Position numbers and translations under genes: made by a program. A DNA stretch of 64,000 nt. Origin: Doryteuthis pealeii (lineage: Eukaryota > Mollusca > Cephalopoda > Myopsida > Loliginidae). The stretch is taken from assembly GCA_023376005.1 (NCBI GenBank), contig CM042139.1:143277664-143341663 (forward strand). The letters run 5' to 3'. This document shows positions 54,272 to 64,000 of this stretch, in pieces (positions within the stretch are counted from its first letter, which is position 1; every line of letters starts with the position of its first letter). The notes below the pieces were generated by a model. That model searched no databases. It was given only the letters and a program-made list of their open reading frames with translations, and was not told the DNA's origin.

Positions 54272-54940
54272 GAAAGAAAAACAAAAATACATTTGTTAGG
54301 CTTAAAAAAAGAAAAGGTCAGAATTTTTGTTCCAATTTTTCTTTTCAAATTTTCATTATTTTACAGCTCAAAAAATTGAGAAAGAAATAATTGATATCCA
54401 CCAGGCGATGTTAATTTTCATACAACATTTTTTTTTGTCTGTGTTTCTGGAGTCACTGAACCTGTGAGAAAGTTTGAGATTAAAACTTGATCTTCAGTTG
54501 CTTTTGAACCAGAGAAAATTCACTGACTATCTTGATTTGCAAGTCTAATTCATTTCACTTGGAAGTGAATTTCCTCATATATAAAATCAATTTTCCCCAT
54601 TGAAATAAACTTTTTTTGTTTTTTTAGATAAGAAAAATAGCACTGTATTGTATAAAAAATAATTAAATACAATGAAATGAATTATGTATTTTAATACGTT
54701 TAATGATTATTATTTAATAAATTATATTTTTCTTTGGAGTAAAAAGTTTGGAAACTTAAATGTTTTGAGTGAACTTATTAATATAAGTGTATCTAAAGCT
54801 TGCATGTACCTCAAAATTTAGCTCTCAGCACAAAGCAAAAAATCGACTGTGTGACAGCTTGTAACTTGGAAAACTCATAAGTTGAGGCACTTGTAAATCA
54901 AGGTACCACTATATTTCATGTTTATAATCACTGTGTCAGG
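54272..54940. other. Upstream intron, unique sequence
   Basis: Nothing recognised. Confidence 0.35.
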
Positions 54941-54944
54941 AGGG

Positions 54945-55130
54945 CTTAGAATACATTGACTACAAAGGGGTGAGATCCAACAAAAAAGGGGTGTTCTCAG
55001 TATGACACTAAAATTCTGGAATCCTTGGGTATGTATAGTCACCCTTCATTGCCATTACTATCAGGTCCACCTTTACCCAGAGTAGTAGTACCTATTATGG
55101 TCAAATATATCTGTTTGAAAATTATTCGGA
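54945..55130 (+). repeat. Dispersed repeat F, partial copy
   Basis: Matches the ends of 47880-48345 with an internal deletion. Confidence 0.6.
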
Positions 55131-55134
55131 ATAC

Positions 55135-55425
55135 TTGAAACCATATAACTGTGTACAAATTATTTGCATGAAGAATAGTTAATTGCTTATTAATGGTTAT
55201 TATTATTATTAGTTAATTGAAACCATGTAATTGCTTGCAACTTATTAATATTAGATAGGAATACTTGAAATCATATAATCATGTGCAAATTATTAGTACT
55301 AGATACACATTCTTGAAACTATGTAATTGTTTGCAAATTATTAGTACTAGATACACATTCTTGAAACTATGTAATTGTTTGCAAATTATTAGTAGTAGAT
55401 AGGAATACTTGAAACTGCTCATTGA
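55135..55425 (+). repeat. 48-bp tandem repeat
   Basis: About five units of 'attcttgaaactatgtaatt' plus 'gtttgcaaattattagtact' and AGATACAC. The two central units (about 55311-55405) are nearly identical; outer ones are diverged. Confidence 0.85.
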
Positions 55426-55569
55426 TCAAATAATATTCACACCACAAATATAAAGTATGAATCCTAAATCCCGAAGCTATTTAAAAGTTAGCCAGTTGTG
55501 ATGAAGAAAATGCTGAAGAAACACTGATGTTTGATACAGGCTCGGACTGGATCAATCTTAGCTGGATTA

Positions 55570-55795
55570 CTTTAGCTGTCATGTTTATCATTGTAGGAAA
55601 TGTACTTGATGAGTCAAGTTCTGATTCTGGATGAGGCTGTTTGCATTTCAGTTCATGCTGATGCCTTTTGGAAAAGCATGAATATATCTCCCTGTCAGAA
55701 ATGGGTAAATAGTAAGGTAGACTGGGTTCTTTAGCCTTTATAAGACAACCAGTCAAGGAAAAAGAAAAACTGTATTTAAAACCTAAGGATTGGAA
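55570..55795 (+). mobile_element. SINE family A, decayed
   Basis: Recognisable B box (AAGTTCTGATTCTGG), 'gtagactgggttctttagcc' and 'accagtcaaggaaaaag'. A 129-codon reverse frame over it is an artefact. Confidence 0.75.
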
Positions 55796-55944
55796 AATAT
55801 GTGGTACAATAGTGCACCTTTCTTCTGTTATTAGCTTGCAGGGGTTCCTAAGTAATATAGTTTTTGCCATAGCTATAGATCTTCCTTTTTTTTGTTCTTT
55901 TTTTTCTCACTAAGTTGAGGAGGTGTTTGCTTGTTCCATTAACC

Positions 55945-56040
55945 AATAGTTAACAATCTAAGGTAGTTCTAAGTGACAGTCATTTCTAGGCTGCAGGTTC
56001 AATCCTGGTCAAGAGTGAGAGTAACATAGAATAATAATTA
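55945..56040 (+). mobile_element. SINE family E head fragment
   Basis: 'ggtagttctaagtgacagtc' and B box AGGTTCAATCCTGG as in the 22.8 and 46.4 kb copies. The tail is missing. Confidence 0.65.
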
Positions 56041-56510
56041 ATTAACAGTTTTAATTAAAAAAAAACATTAAAATTCTTTTTCTAAAATTTCTTATCTGTA
56101 AAAACAGCATATTATGTAAATTCTAAAAATAGCCCTAAGTCAGACTAATTGATGCGAAACCTCAATTCAAAAACCCCACAGTTAACCCCACAGTTAACGG
56201 ACATAACATCTGACCCATTAGGGATAGGAATTAACAACTTAGAATTAGAAGGATAGATAAAAAGAAAACAATAGTTTAATAACGGGGAGAGGGGAGAGGG
56301 AGTTCGAGAGAAGAGAAAAGGTTAGTTAGTAAAATATTCCCAGACATGACAGTAGTAGCCACACCATCATTGACAACACACCTAAAAGATCTCAGTCTAA
56401 GAAAATTCATTCCTCATTTTTATTTTGTCTTTAAAAACCAAACACAAGATAGTTTGTAAATGAAGTATATAAATATTACAAATGCTATTACAATAAATAT
56501 AATGAAGATG
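56041..56510. other. Unique sequence
   Basis: Contains a tandem 'ccccacagttaa' and a GA-rich stretch near 56285. No gene. Confidence 0.35.
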
Positions 56511-56511
56511 T

Positions 56512-57015
56512 TTTGGGTGTAATGGTTATTGTTGTAGAGAATGGACACAGTGAACTGAATTCAAATCCTGGATGAGGCTGTTTGCATTTCATATAAAAGC
56601 AATACTCTTGGGAAAGGTATGAATTCAATTATTCTCCCTTCAGCTATGGATTATGATCAAATCACACTGAAAGCACTGGTTCCTGTTAGATCACTGAAGT
56701 TAAGCAAGGATTGGCATGTTCAATACTTAATTGGGTGACAATTTTAAGCAACAGCAGGTACTGTAAGAAACCTGAGTCCTTTATTTATCAAAATTTGAAT
56801 TTGCATTAAATGACCCTAAACGGGTTTATATGCCATAAACCAAACAACCAACCAACCAACCAACCAGCCAACCATCCCTCCAGCAATGGGTTAATAGTAA
56901 GGTACCCTTGGTATGGCAACCTGTCTAGGAGAACAAAAACTCTGAATTCTAACCTGTTAAACTCTATTTAAAAATTGACTTTGTGTTGCATTCTGCTTGT
57001 GTGGAGGGTTAGGGT
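56512..57015 (+). mobile_element. SINE family A split by a 5S-SINE
   Basis: Family A head and body (56512-56649) resume at 56875-57015 ('aacctgtctaggagaacaaa', 'gtgtggagggttagg'). The break holds the 5S-derived SINE. Confidence 0.85.
56650..56874 (+). mobile_element. 5S-rRNA-derived SINE with target duplication
   Basis: The head (56650-56769) follows 5S rRNA: 'gcactggttcctgttagatc', then ACTGAAGTTAAGCAAG and ACTTAATTGGGTGAC cover the 5S internal control regions. A roughly 60-bp body leads to 'gggtttatatgccataaac' and a (ACCA)n tail. Flanks 56635-56649 and 56875-56889 are 15-bp repeats with two differences (TCCCTTCAGCTATGG and TCCCTCCAGCAATGG), as expected of a target-site duplication. This makes it a SINE3-type element. 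Confidence 0.85.
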
Positions 57016-57720
57016 AAATGTATATTACTATAAATATTTCAATAAAATTATATATGCAATGTTTGAAATGTGGCCAATTTACTTACAGGATAATTAAGGG
57101 GATTGAGTACATAAAACAGGTGCAAATTATTTTCAGTTTATTCCGCATTTTTATCTGTAAAATCTAAACTCAAGATATTTTGTAAAAGAAGAATATAAAA
57201 TTACTATGTTAGGATTTTTAGCATTTTTTAATCAACATATGTCACCGTGTTTTCAAAAAGTTTGCCTAAAGTTCACATTTCAGGGATTGTGACTTGTGAA
57301 AGGACAAAGTTGAGACTCTGCTTGAAAAGGTTATGGCATCACAATTTTTTTTGCTCCTGCTAGGTGCTAGCAGCTTCCAATATATCACAGAAGACTGAGA
57401 GCTCACTGGAGCTGAACCAAGTGATGAGTCCACAATGTTTCTCCAAGATCATGTGATAAATTAACAAAAAAAAAAAAAAAAATATATTCTCTTTCTTAAA
57501 GAAAGTGCCTCAATTTGAGACTGGCTTATCAAATCTCTGCAAAAAAAACATAATTCCTATATATCTTGTGAAGTTATATGAATTCCATTACTAATATATT
57601 GCAAAAAGCTTTGAATACAGCTACAAAATTGACAGAATTTTGACCAAAGATATTAATATCAAATATTAATAGAACAAATACATGACAAATCTTATTTCAC
57701 TATTTTTTGAGTTTTTTTGT
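57016..57720. other. Unique sequence
   Basis: Nothing recognised. Confidence 0.35.
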
Positions 57721-57739
57721 ATTCATTGTATTATTATAT

Positions 57740-57990
57740 TAAAATAAAAGAGGGTAAGGGCAAATAGAAAAGAAGACAGAATGAGAATATAAACAAAAAA
57801 GATAAAATGAACATTGAGACAAAGAGAAAGTATAAAAAAATGAACGCAAACAAAGACAGAATGAAAAAAAACACCAAAAAAAACAATGAATATTAGAGAC
57901 AGATGGAAAAGAAGAAGTGATGACAGGAAAGAAAAAACTGAAAGAAAGATAGATGGGAATTTAGAAATAGTAAAAAAGGAACAGGCATAC
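57740..57990 (+). repeat. Polypurine-biased A/G tract
   Basis: Strong A/G bias with GAAAAGAA and GACAGA units. The reverse Phe/Ser-rich frame is an artefact. Confidence 0.75.
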
Positions 57991-58365
57991 AAATGCCGAC
58001 TGTAAGTCTTTCTTCTCAATCAGGCATGAGGCTGATTTGAAACCATTCAGTGTAAATTTTCAACAGACAACAAAAATTTTTAAATAACCAACTGTGATTC
58101 AAATCTTTATTTTTTTTTACCTAAACAGGGACTTCAGCAAACTGCTTCATATCTGCAACATTGAGAGGTAAACATTTTCACTGACAATGTGTTAATAAAT
58201 TAAGGGCAGTAACTCTAGGCTTAGTTGTTATCAGGGGAGCACCAAGAAGGATCAACTAAAGTCGAGCTATGTTTATGGCATCAATTGATCTTAGTCCTGC
58301 CCTGCATTTCGTACACAGAGAAATTTACACAGAAAATACAGGATATTTACCACGTACCCCACGTG
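57991..58365. other. Unique sequence
   Basis: Nothing recognised. Confidence 0.3.
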
Positions 58366-58366
58366 T

Positions 58367-58645
58367 ATGGGTTACGCACAAGGCCCTATTAATGTGGGAC
58401 CACTCACGAACCGAAGCTCATGGGTGGTGGGTGCAAAAATTGTGTTGATCCCGTTGACATTCTGCCTCAAGAGGGGCACCTCAGGCACTGGGCAAAAAAC
58501 CCAGCCCTGCCCCTTTAAATTGTGGGGGAAGATATTGCCTGGGGGGGAGCCCCCTGAGATCAACGCTGTTGATTGTAGCCACGGTCCAGGGTCGAAGCCA
58601 CTGGACCCCCGCCCCGAGAGGCGGGCTTGCATTCTGAAGCATCAT
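58367..58645 (-). repeat. GC-rich dispersed repeat L
   Basis: Much richer in G+C than its surroundings. Its minus strand reads LKGQGWVFCPVPEVPL-like and QNVNGINTIFAPTTHE, and a related reading (LKGRCWVYCPEHEMPQK, NFNGIHRFF) is found at 62042-62360. The shared protein-like text suggests a repeated coding fragment of unknown origin. Confidence 0.6.
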
Positions 58646-58799
58646 GTCATGGATTTGCAGATTATGTGCAGTTAATTCATATGAGTCAAATATAAAAATC
58701 CATAGATTCCAAGCCAAACCAACAAAAAAGAGATCCAATCTCTACTGAGTATTGAGAAGTGATACTCTTTGTTCTTCTTTAAAAAATTATATCTGTTAA

Positions 58800-58975
58800 A
58801 ATATCTTAAACCTGAAAAACTATGAAATAGCAGAGGTGGTCACTACTAGAATAGGCTCAGTCCTAATCATTGATCATCCTCCACACATAAATCATTTGTA
58901 AAAAAATGTGTGGAAATAAACATCTTTCCTCTTCCTCTTCCTTCTCTTCTTCTTCTTTACCAAGTTGCTAAATTG
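58800..58975 (+). repeat. Dispersed repeat J, second copy
   Basis: Same core as 11375-11535 and the same AATAAACATCTTTC end followed by a (CTT)n tail. Confidence 0.7.
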
Positions 58976-59219
58976 CCAAATTTGTAACTGGATATTTATT
59001 CTGTGTATATCAATGTTGATATGTTGATTATATAAGTAAGAAATCCACTGGCTAGAGGCTCTCTTTCTGTTCACGGGTGAAGCCACTCAGATATCACTTC
59101 CCCTTCTAAGGTATATGAAGCCATGTAATTCCCCTACGCAGTAGGGTATATTAAATTCCTTCACTTGGCAACCTTACATTTCCTAACAAAAATATTAGCA
59201 AAAATATATCATATTTTAT
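58976..59219. other. Unique sequence
   Basis: Nothing recognised. Confidence 0.3.
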
Positions 59220-59261
59220 GTGAGATTTATTCTATTTGTGAGATATAAGTGCACCCCCCAC

Positions 59262-59695
59262 CAAAAAAAAAAATGGGAATTCTTCCAAGCTGTAGCCATG
59301 TCAGTACTATTGTATGGTAGTACCACTTGGACTTTAATGAAATGCCTGGAGAAAAATTTAAATGGGAACTACACAAGGGTGCTGCATGCTGTTTTGAACA
59401 AATCCTGGAAGCAGCACCTCACAAAACAGCAGCTGTACGGCCACTTATCTCCCATCTTATACATCATTCAAGTAAAATGAACAAGACATAATGGACACAA
59501 CTGAAGAAGTAAGGACAAACTTATAAATGACATTTTTCTGGGTTGGCCGACCAGCAAAAACTTACATTGATTAGATTTGTGTGGATACTGGATGTTGTGA
59601 TGAGGACTTGCCAGGGGTGATGACCAATAGGGACAGGTGGTGAAAGAAAAAGTCATGGGAATCCATGCTGTCAGCACAACTTGATGATGATGATT
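59262..59695 (+). pseudogene. RTE-like LINE 3' ORF and tail
   Basis: Encodes EFFQAVAMSVLLYGSTTWTL, MKCLEKNLNGNYTRVLHAVL and NKSWKQHLTKQQLYGHLSPI in one frame. After a frameshift come pieces of the RTRHNGHN-like, GRPAKTYID and TRDGW-like C-terminus, then a GATGATGAT tail at 59679-59693. It is 5'-truncated. Confidence 0.85.
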
Positions 59696-59701
59696 TATGA
59701 A

Positions 59702-59702
<1 letters not shown>

Positions 59703-59745
<43 letters not shown>
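59703..59745. repeat. (CA)n microsatellite
   Basis: CA run next to the LINE tail. Confidence 0.95.
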
Positions 59746-59746
<1 letters not shown>

Positions 59747-59874
59747 CATAGATATATATGCATGAGCGTGTGTAAGAATATTATTGAATGTACACTTCTG
59801 TAGAAGTAATTACTATAAATTAATTACATCCGCTGTTACTATAGCTTTAATGATATTAGTGCTGAGCAGCTGCT

Positions 59875-60170
59875 GTACAGCCACTTGTTACATAATTCAT
59901 GAGTAGCCTATGAATTATGTAAGTAACTGTAGCTAGATTTTGAATTGAAGTTTGGAAAATTCAAATTCGGAGGGGTGAATGGAAAGTTAGTGTTGGCTAT
60001 TATGATTGGCAGATGGTGACCTTTACTTAAACCCCCTGAAATCCACTAATAGAAGGCGTGCAAAAGGAAATTAGGTTTAGTTAGGTCCCTTGCTAAAAAT
60101 GCCGACTCTCATCCACACGGTTAGAATTCCTTTTGGGCTGGGGTTTTGTAATAAAGACTTAAAAAAACAA
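59875..60170 (+). repeat. LTR-like repeat M, copy 1
   Basis: Contains a perfect 13-bp inverted repeat (TTACATAATTCAT ... ATGAATTATGTAA), 'tgacctttacttaaaccccc', 'aggcgtgcaaaa' and 'tttgtaataaag', a polyadenylation-like end. A copy in the same orientation is at 63590-63930. Confidence 0.65.
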
Positions 60171-60204
60171 CAAAATCTTCACTATTAATTATTAAACAAA
60201 GAAA

Positions 60205-60308
60205 TAGCAACCCATCTAGGAGAAGAAAAACTGAATTCAGACCTTTTAAACTCTGCTTAAAAATTTACCTTGTGTAATATCCTGCTCATGTGAAGGGTTT
60301 AGGTAAAT
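60205..60308 (+). mobile_element. SINE family A, 3' fragment
   Basis: 'aacccatctaggagaagaaa' to 'catgtgaagggtttaggtaa'. Confidence 0.75.
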
Positions 60309-60321
60309 ACATATATAATTT

Positions 60322-60592
60322 ACAAGTGCCTGCGATGTAATGGTTATCATCATAGGAAATGGACTGGGTAACTCAAGTTCAAATTCAGGACAAGACTTTA
60401 CATTTCAGATTGCATTGCTACCCTTGGAAAGGTATGAATCCAACTATTCTTCCTCCAGCTATGGGTAAAAAAAGTAAGACAGACTGAGTTCTTTAAAGGT
60501 AGGTAACTGGTGTAGAAGAAGGGAAACTCTGAATTTAAACTTGTAAAACTCTACTTTAAAATTGCTCATGCAGAGTGGTTAGGTGAATACAT
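60322..60592 (+). mobile_element. SINE family A, full length
   Basis: Head 'gtgcctgcgatgtaatggtt', B box AAGTTCAAATTCAGG, body and 3' end, directly after another family A tail. Confidence 0.85.
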
Positions 60593-60599
60593 ATATAAT

Positions 60600-61330
60600 T
60601 TAAAATTGTCTGATGAGTTTTGTTTTTGGCGTGCAATGTCTACAGTTCTATTATTGTTCCCCTAATCAAACTGGGCATCTTTTTGCTTTTCCACTTAGCA
60701 GCTACAAATCTCATAAGCAGATGCAACCTCATTCTCTTTCTCAGCTCATCAATCATTCTTATGTCCATTTTCTCTCCCTGTTGAACTCATTATCAACCTC
60801 TGCCTAAATAATCCATTTTACTCGGCTCATCTCAGTCCTAGGAATCAAATTCACAAAGACCCACCCACTTTGCCCATACTTCTCCTTCATAAACATGTCA
60901 CACACATTTTCACTATCAACTATGCAAACATGATCCATTCAGTCAATATAGAAATGAAAAGAATGGGAGTAATTTTTCTCCCTGGTCCATCAATCTTTTA
61001 AGCCTAATCACTCTCAACCATACCAGTTCATCCTTCCCTAAACTTTTAATAGCAAATCCCGCCCAACAACAAAAAAAAAGACACCATTGTCCATCATACA
61101 TTTTCAACACATAAAAGAAGACAGATTTGAATGAATCTATATTAAATTGACAAATAAGAAAGAGTGGTTTATTTGATTGGTGATATATCTGTTTTCATCA
61201 TTTTCTGAGTAATGGGACAGAAAACATCTTTCTTTGCTTATTTATGAGTAAACAAGAGTAAATAAAGAAATAAAACTACAAAAGAAAAAAAACAAAAAGT
61301 AAATTGTCATTAAAATATTCACAAAAATGA
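60600..61330. other. Pyrimidine-biased sequence, unidentified
   Basis: 60620-61070 is C/T-rich with no stable frame. It might be the 5' part of a retroelement, but no domain was found. Confidence 0.3.
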
Positions 61331-61394
61331 ATTTACGAGTGTCATTCAATAAATAAGGTGAATTTTGCGTAGATGTGACAATTTGAGGACTCAG

Positions 61395-62035
61395 AGAATA
61401 CACTAAAGAGCTAAAAAAGAAACCTATAACAGCAATTGCAAAAGAAAAACAACAAAAACTAGAAAACAAAAATGGGAAGAAAAACTAGTGTATGGATACT
61501 TCAAGCGACTATTCTGTTCGCAGTGCCATATTGAAGTCAGTCAGTCAGTCTTCTGTTGGTTTGAACAACAGCAACTGGCTAAGCACAACTGAAGTAGTGT
61601 CCAAGACAGATGGTATTTATGGAAATCCAAGAATAGTCCATTCATGTATTTGGGTGATTACATTCCTTGAGTTCTGCTTGGTTCCTATGATGTTGTGGAG
61701 TTTCATAAATACCCTGTCATTCTGCAGTAGGGTTGCAGCAAGACAGGTTCGTATTAAGTTATGACTGCTTGTTGCCGTGTCTTACCAATTCGATGGTAAT
61801 TGGAACTTAGCTTGATTATTCTATAGTGACAACATGAGGAGATTGCACATGAGATGATGTGGACATGGCTAAGAAAGGGAAAACTCAAGAGAGTAACTGG
61901 ATCTCTTATAATATTAGCTCAAAATAATAACAAAAGGACCAATTATATCAAATCAAAAAATAGATAATACCCAACGGAATAGCAAGTGTAGAATTTTGGG
62001 AGACAGAGGAGAATCTGTTAATCATATAAAAGGTG
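61395..62035 (+). pseudogene. LINE ORF2 3' region interrupted by insertion
   Basis: Plus strand: ELKKKPITAIAKEKQQKLEN then WTWLRKGKLKRVTGSLIILA, QNNNKRTNYIKSKN and a decayed Cys/His segment, the same family as 7771-9012. Between KxVYGYFK and HEMMWTWLRKG about 320 bp are inserted (61509-61828). Confidence 0.75.
61509..61828. mobile_element. Unidentified insert in LINE
   Basis: Carries CAGTCAGTCAGTC near 61540 and an open frame at 61492-61764 with no recognised domain. Ends could not be defined. Confidence 0.4.
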
Positions 62036-62041
62036 AATTCA

Positions 62042-62360
62042 GCCACTAAACCCAGCCCTGCCCCTTTAAATGGTGGGAGCAGGTGTTTCTTGGGCAGACG
62101 GTCCCATGGGATCACACAATTAATTTGTCCAGAGGTCAGGTCAGAATGCGACATAAAGTCTGTTTTAAAATGGGATGCCATGCACAAACAGAAGCTCATA
62201 TGATTGCTAGTGTAAAAAAATCTGTGGATCCCATTGAAATTCCTCTTTTGGGGCATCTCATGCTCTGGGCAATAAACCCAGCACCGCCCCTTTAGACAAG
62301 GAGACAGGTGTTTCCTGGAGGGATAGTTCCCTGGGATCATGCAATTAATTTGTTCAGAAG
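62042..62360 (-). repeat. Repeat L, two partial tandem units
   Basis: 'cccagccctgcccctttaaa' at 62049 and 'cccagcaccgcccctttaga' at 62277 start two units of about 230 bp, each with 'atcacacaattaatttgt' or its variant. It is related to 58367-58645. Confidence 0.6.
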
Positions 62361-62499
62361 CCAAAGCCAGCTGGATTTTCCCTATCTCTGTTAAATGCTC
62401 CAGTTTTATAATTTTTTTGTTAGCCTCTACTCCAAACTGGCTTTTGGTCTTTCTGGTGAAGGAAAATTCTTTTGTCAGTTTCAGTGTACATTCCACCTT

Positions 62500-62775
62500 A
62501 AAAAGGTTGTAAGTGTTATTCTTTAGAGTCTGTTGGTATTACAATTAACCTGTATCTTTTATATTATTCATCAACTGAATGGTTATGCATCTTCTGGTCA
62601 CTAAAAGTCTTGATTTTTGGTGATAGTTGAGTGTTACTAATATTGACCACATCGTGTGATGCTGGTTTTGTAGTAGAGAAAAGAATGGTGGAAGGTAATG
62701 GTCGCATACATTTTTAAGCAGCCGGTTGTGCTGTGATAACAGTTAGATCTTTTTCAAGGAAATCAATAGTGATGG
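62500..62775. other. Unique sequence
   Basis: Nothing recognised. Confidence 0.3.
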
Positions 62776-62963
62776 CTGGTTGTTTTGTTTTTGGGTCATT
62801 AAATGCTGAATCAAGTTATTTTGATAAACTAAGGAATCAAGTTGCTTACAGTGCCTGCTGTTGCTTAAGTGGTCACCCAACAAAGTATTGAACTAGCTCA
62901 TTGCTGCTTAACTTCAGTGATCTAGCAGGAACTAGTGCCTTTTGTATGAGTTGACCATAATCA
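62776..62963 (-). mobile_element. 5S-rRNA-derived SINE, minus copy
   Basis: The minus strand reads GGCACTAGTTCCTGCTAGAT, CACTGAAGTTAAGCAGCAAT and AATACTTTGTTGGGTGACCA, then the shared body (TTTATCAAAATAACTTGATT). It is closer to 5S rRNA than the 56.6 kb copy in the GGGTGACC box. Confidence 0.85.
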
Positions 62964-63044
62964 ATAATGATGGATCTTATGTACTAGAAGACTGTCAGCA
63001 TAACCTTCTTTATTGGTCATTGCTCTTGGAACTTTTTCTTTAAC

Positions 63045-63192
63045 AGGGTGTCATGGATTGATACTCTTGGGAAAGGTATGAATCTCCTCGCCCTCCAAGT
63101 ATGTTATAGAGTACTACTATTGTTCTTCTAAAAGGATGATGTTTGCATTAAATAACCCATGAAGGTTGATATGCAATTAACCAAAGAAACCA
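63045..63192 (+). mobile_element. SINE family B, 5'-truncated
   Basis: 'actcttgggaaaggtatgaa' to 'ggttgatatgcaattaacca'. Confidence 0.8.
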
Positions 63193-63439
63193 GAGTGTCA
63201 GTGTGTTTCCACTCCATTTTTTTGATTCAGACTCATGGTGACAAACCCATGTTTAACCCATTTGTAAATACTTTTTTGACTAAAAAATGCTTTGTACGCA
63301 TCACACATTCTTCTGTAAATTTCATATAGTTTTCACTTCTCAGCCACCAAAAATTTGGAATAGACTCAAACAAATATTTTTGCAAGATTAAAATAATTAT
63401 TTGCTAAAAATCAATTCAAACAATGCACAGTTCAGAATT
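63193..63439. other. Unique sequence
   Basis: Nothing recognised. Confidence 0.3.
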
Positions 63440-63590
63440 CTGAAAAATTTTTTTTATTTTGCTGCTAAATCATAGCCCACCTGCTAATAGGAGAGGGGGC
63501 AGTTTTATTAGCTCTGAAATTTAAGTCGTTTTTCGTCCTCTGTCAGGTATTGACTGACTGACCCTTTTCAAAAATCCTCACATGTGACCA
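63440..63590 (-). repeat. Dispersed repeat K, second copy
   Basis: Reverse complement of 22360-22480. It abuts repeat M. Confidence 0.55.
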
Positions 63591-63935
63591 TTTCTTGGTT
63601 ACATAATTCATGGGTAGCCTATGAATTATGTAAGTAAGTATAGCTAGAAATTGTATTGAGTTTGTTGAAATTCAAGAGAGATGAGTGGAAAGTTACCCTT
63701 AGCATTATTGACAGGTAATAACCTTTACTTGAGCCCCCCCCCCCTGAAACCCATGAATAGAAAGGCGTGCAAAAATAGACTGGTCTAGTTAAGTTAGTTT
63801 AGCAGTTGCCGGCCATAAGCCAGTGTGAGCAGATGTTAAGGATCATTGCTCTCAAGATGCTTGCCTCTCATCCATGCGGTTAGAAACTTTTTTTGAGCTA
63901 AGGTTTTGTAATAAAGAATAAATAAAAATCAACAA
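63591..63935 (+). repeat. LTR-like repeat M, copy 2
   Basis: Same hairpin, 'ataacctttacttgagcccc', 'aaggcgtgcaaaaa', 'ctcatccatgcggttagaaa' and 'ttttgtaataaag' as copy 1, with about 60 extra bp in the middle. Confidence 0.65.
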
Positions 63936-64000
63936 AGTCTTGCTTCTTTATTAACAAACAAGAAATGAGCAGACACCCAATCTGAACAAAGAAGTAGAAT

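Noticed and set aside
55481..55870. 129-codon minus frame
   Set aside because: It overlaps a decayed family A SINE in reverse and has no recognisable domain.
56650..56769. Functional 5S rRNA gene
   Set aside because: Diverged from 5S, linked to a body and tail shared with another locus, and flanked by a target duplication.

Overview
This is a eukaryotic nuclear window of about 64 kb. It is strongly AT-rich, with long (AT)n, (TAA)n, (CA)n and (GA)n microsatellites and almost no coding sequence. Dispersed repeats dominate: at least five tRNA-headed SINE families, a 5S-rRNA-headed SINE, several decayed LINE families, Tc1/mariner fragments and many fold-back (inverted) elements. This mix, with several tRNA-derived SINEs scattered through very long introns and intergenic DNA, fits a mollusc and most likely a cephalopod such as an octopus. 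The organism is inferred from repeat style, not proven.

Host coding sequence. The only well-supported host gene is the 3' end of an unidentified membrane-protein gene on the minus strand. An 86-nt exon (54184-54269) and a terminal exon (44607-44830) join in phase across a 9.35 kb GT-AG intron. A second minus-strand open frame at 37122-37697 is a weaker candidate. No functional tRNA or rRNA gene, operon or CRISPR array was seen.

Layout. 0-10 kb: a palindromic MITE with TTAGGG-like core, SINEs, RTE-like LINE pieces, a Tc1 remnant and a LINE 3' region whose frame holds an exact 14-codon triplication. 10-24 kb: a fold-back pair carrying a hammerhead ribozyme motif, a tandem array of mariner transposase C-terminal segments, decayed LINEs and (GA)n. 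24-37 kb: mostly unique AT-rich DNA, long microsatellites, a roughly 170-bp tandem family and several hairpin elements. 37-45 kb: the candidate ORF, an inverted mariner dimer, a Tc1 element with a nested SINE, and a polypurine tract. 45-54 kb: the host intron, packed with SINEs and carrying the most notable element. 55-64 kb: SINEs nested in SINEs, LINE pieces, two copies of a GC-rich repeat and two copies of an LTR-like repeat.

Main discovery candidate. At 50891-51060 a tRNA-Asp-like pol III head is followed by a complete minimal type I hammerhead ribozyme (50983-51024), with every conserved core base and three formable stems. A second hammerhead-like motif (GUC cleavage site) lies in the fold-back pair at 10162-10450. 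The tail of another tRNA-headed SINE family (22.8, 46.1-46.7 kb) and fold-back elements at 25.6, 28.0 and 42.3 kb carry the CUGANGA...GAAA arrangement without a good stem I. A 104-bp near-perfect palindrome at 45646-45749 is made of two tails of that SINE family joined head to head at the position where such a ribozyme would cut. Together these suggest non-autonomous retroelements whose 5' ends may be set by self-cleavage. All of this was read by eye.
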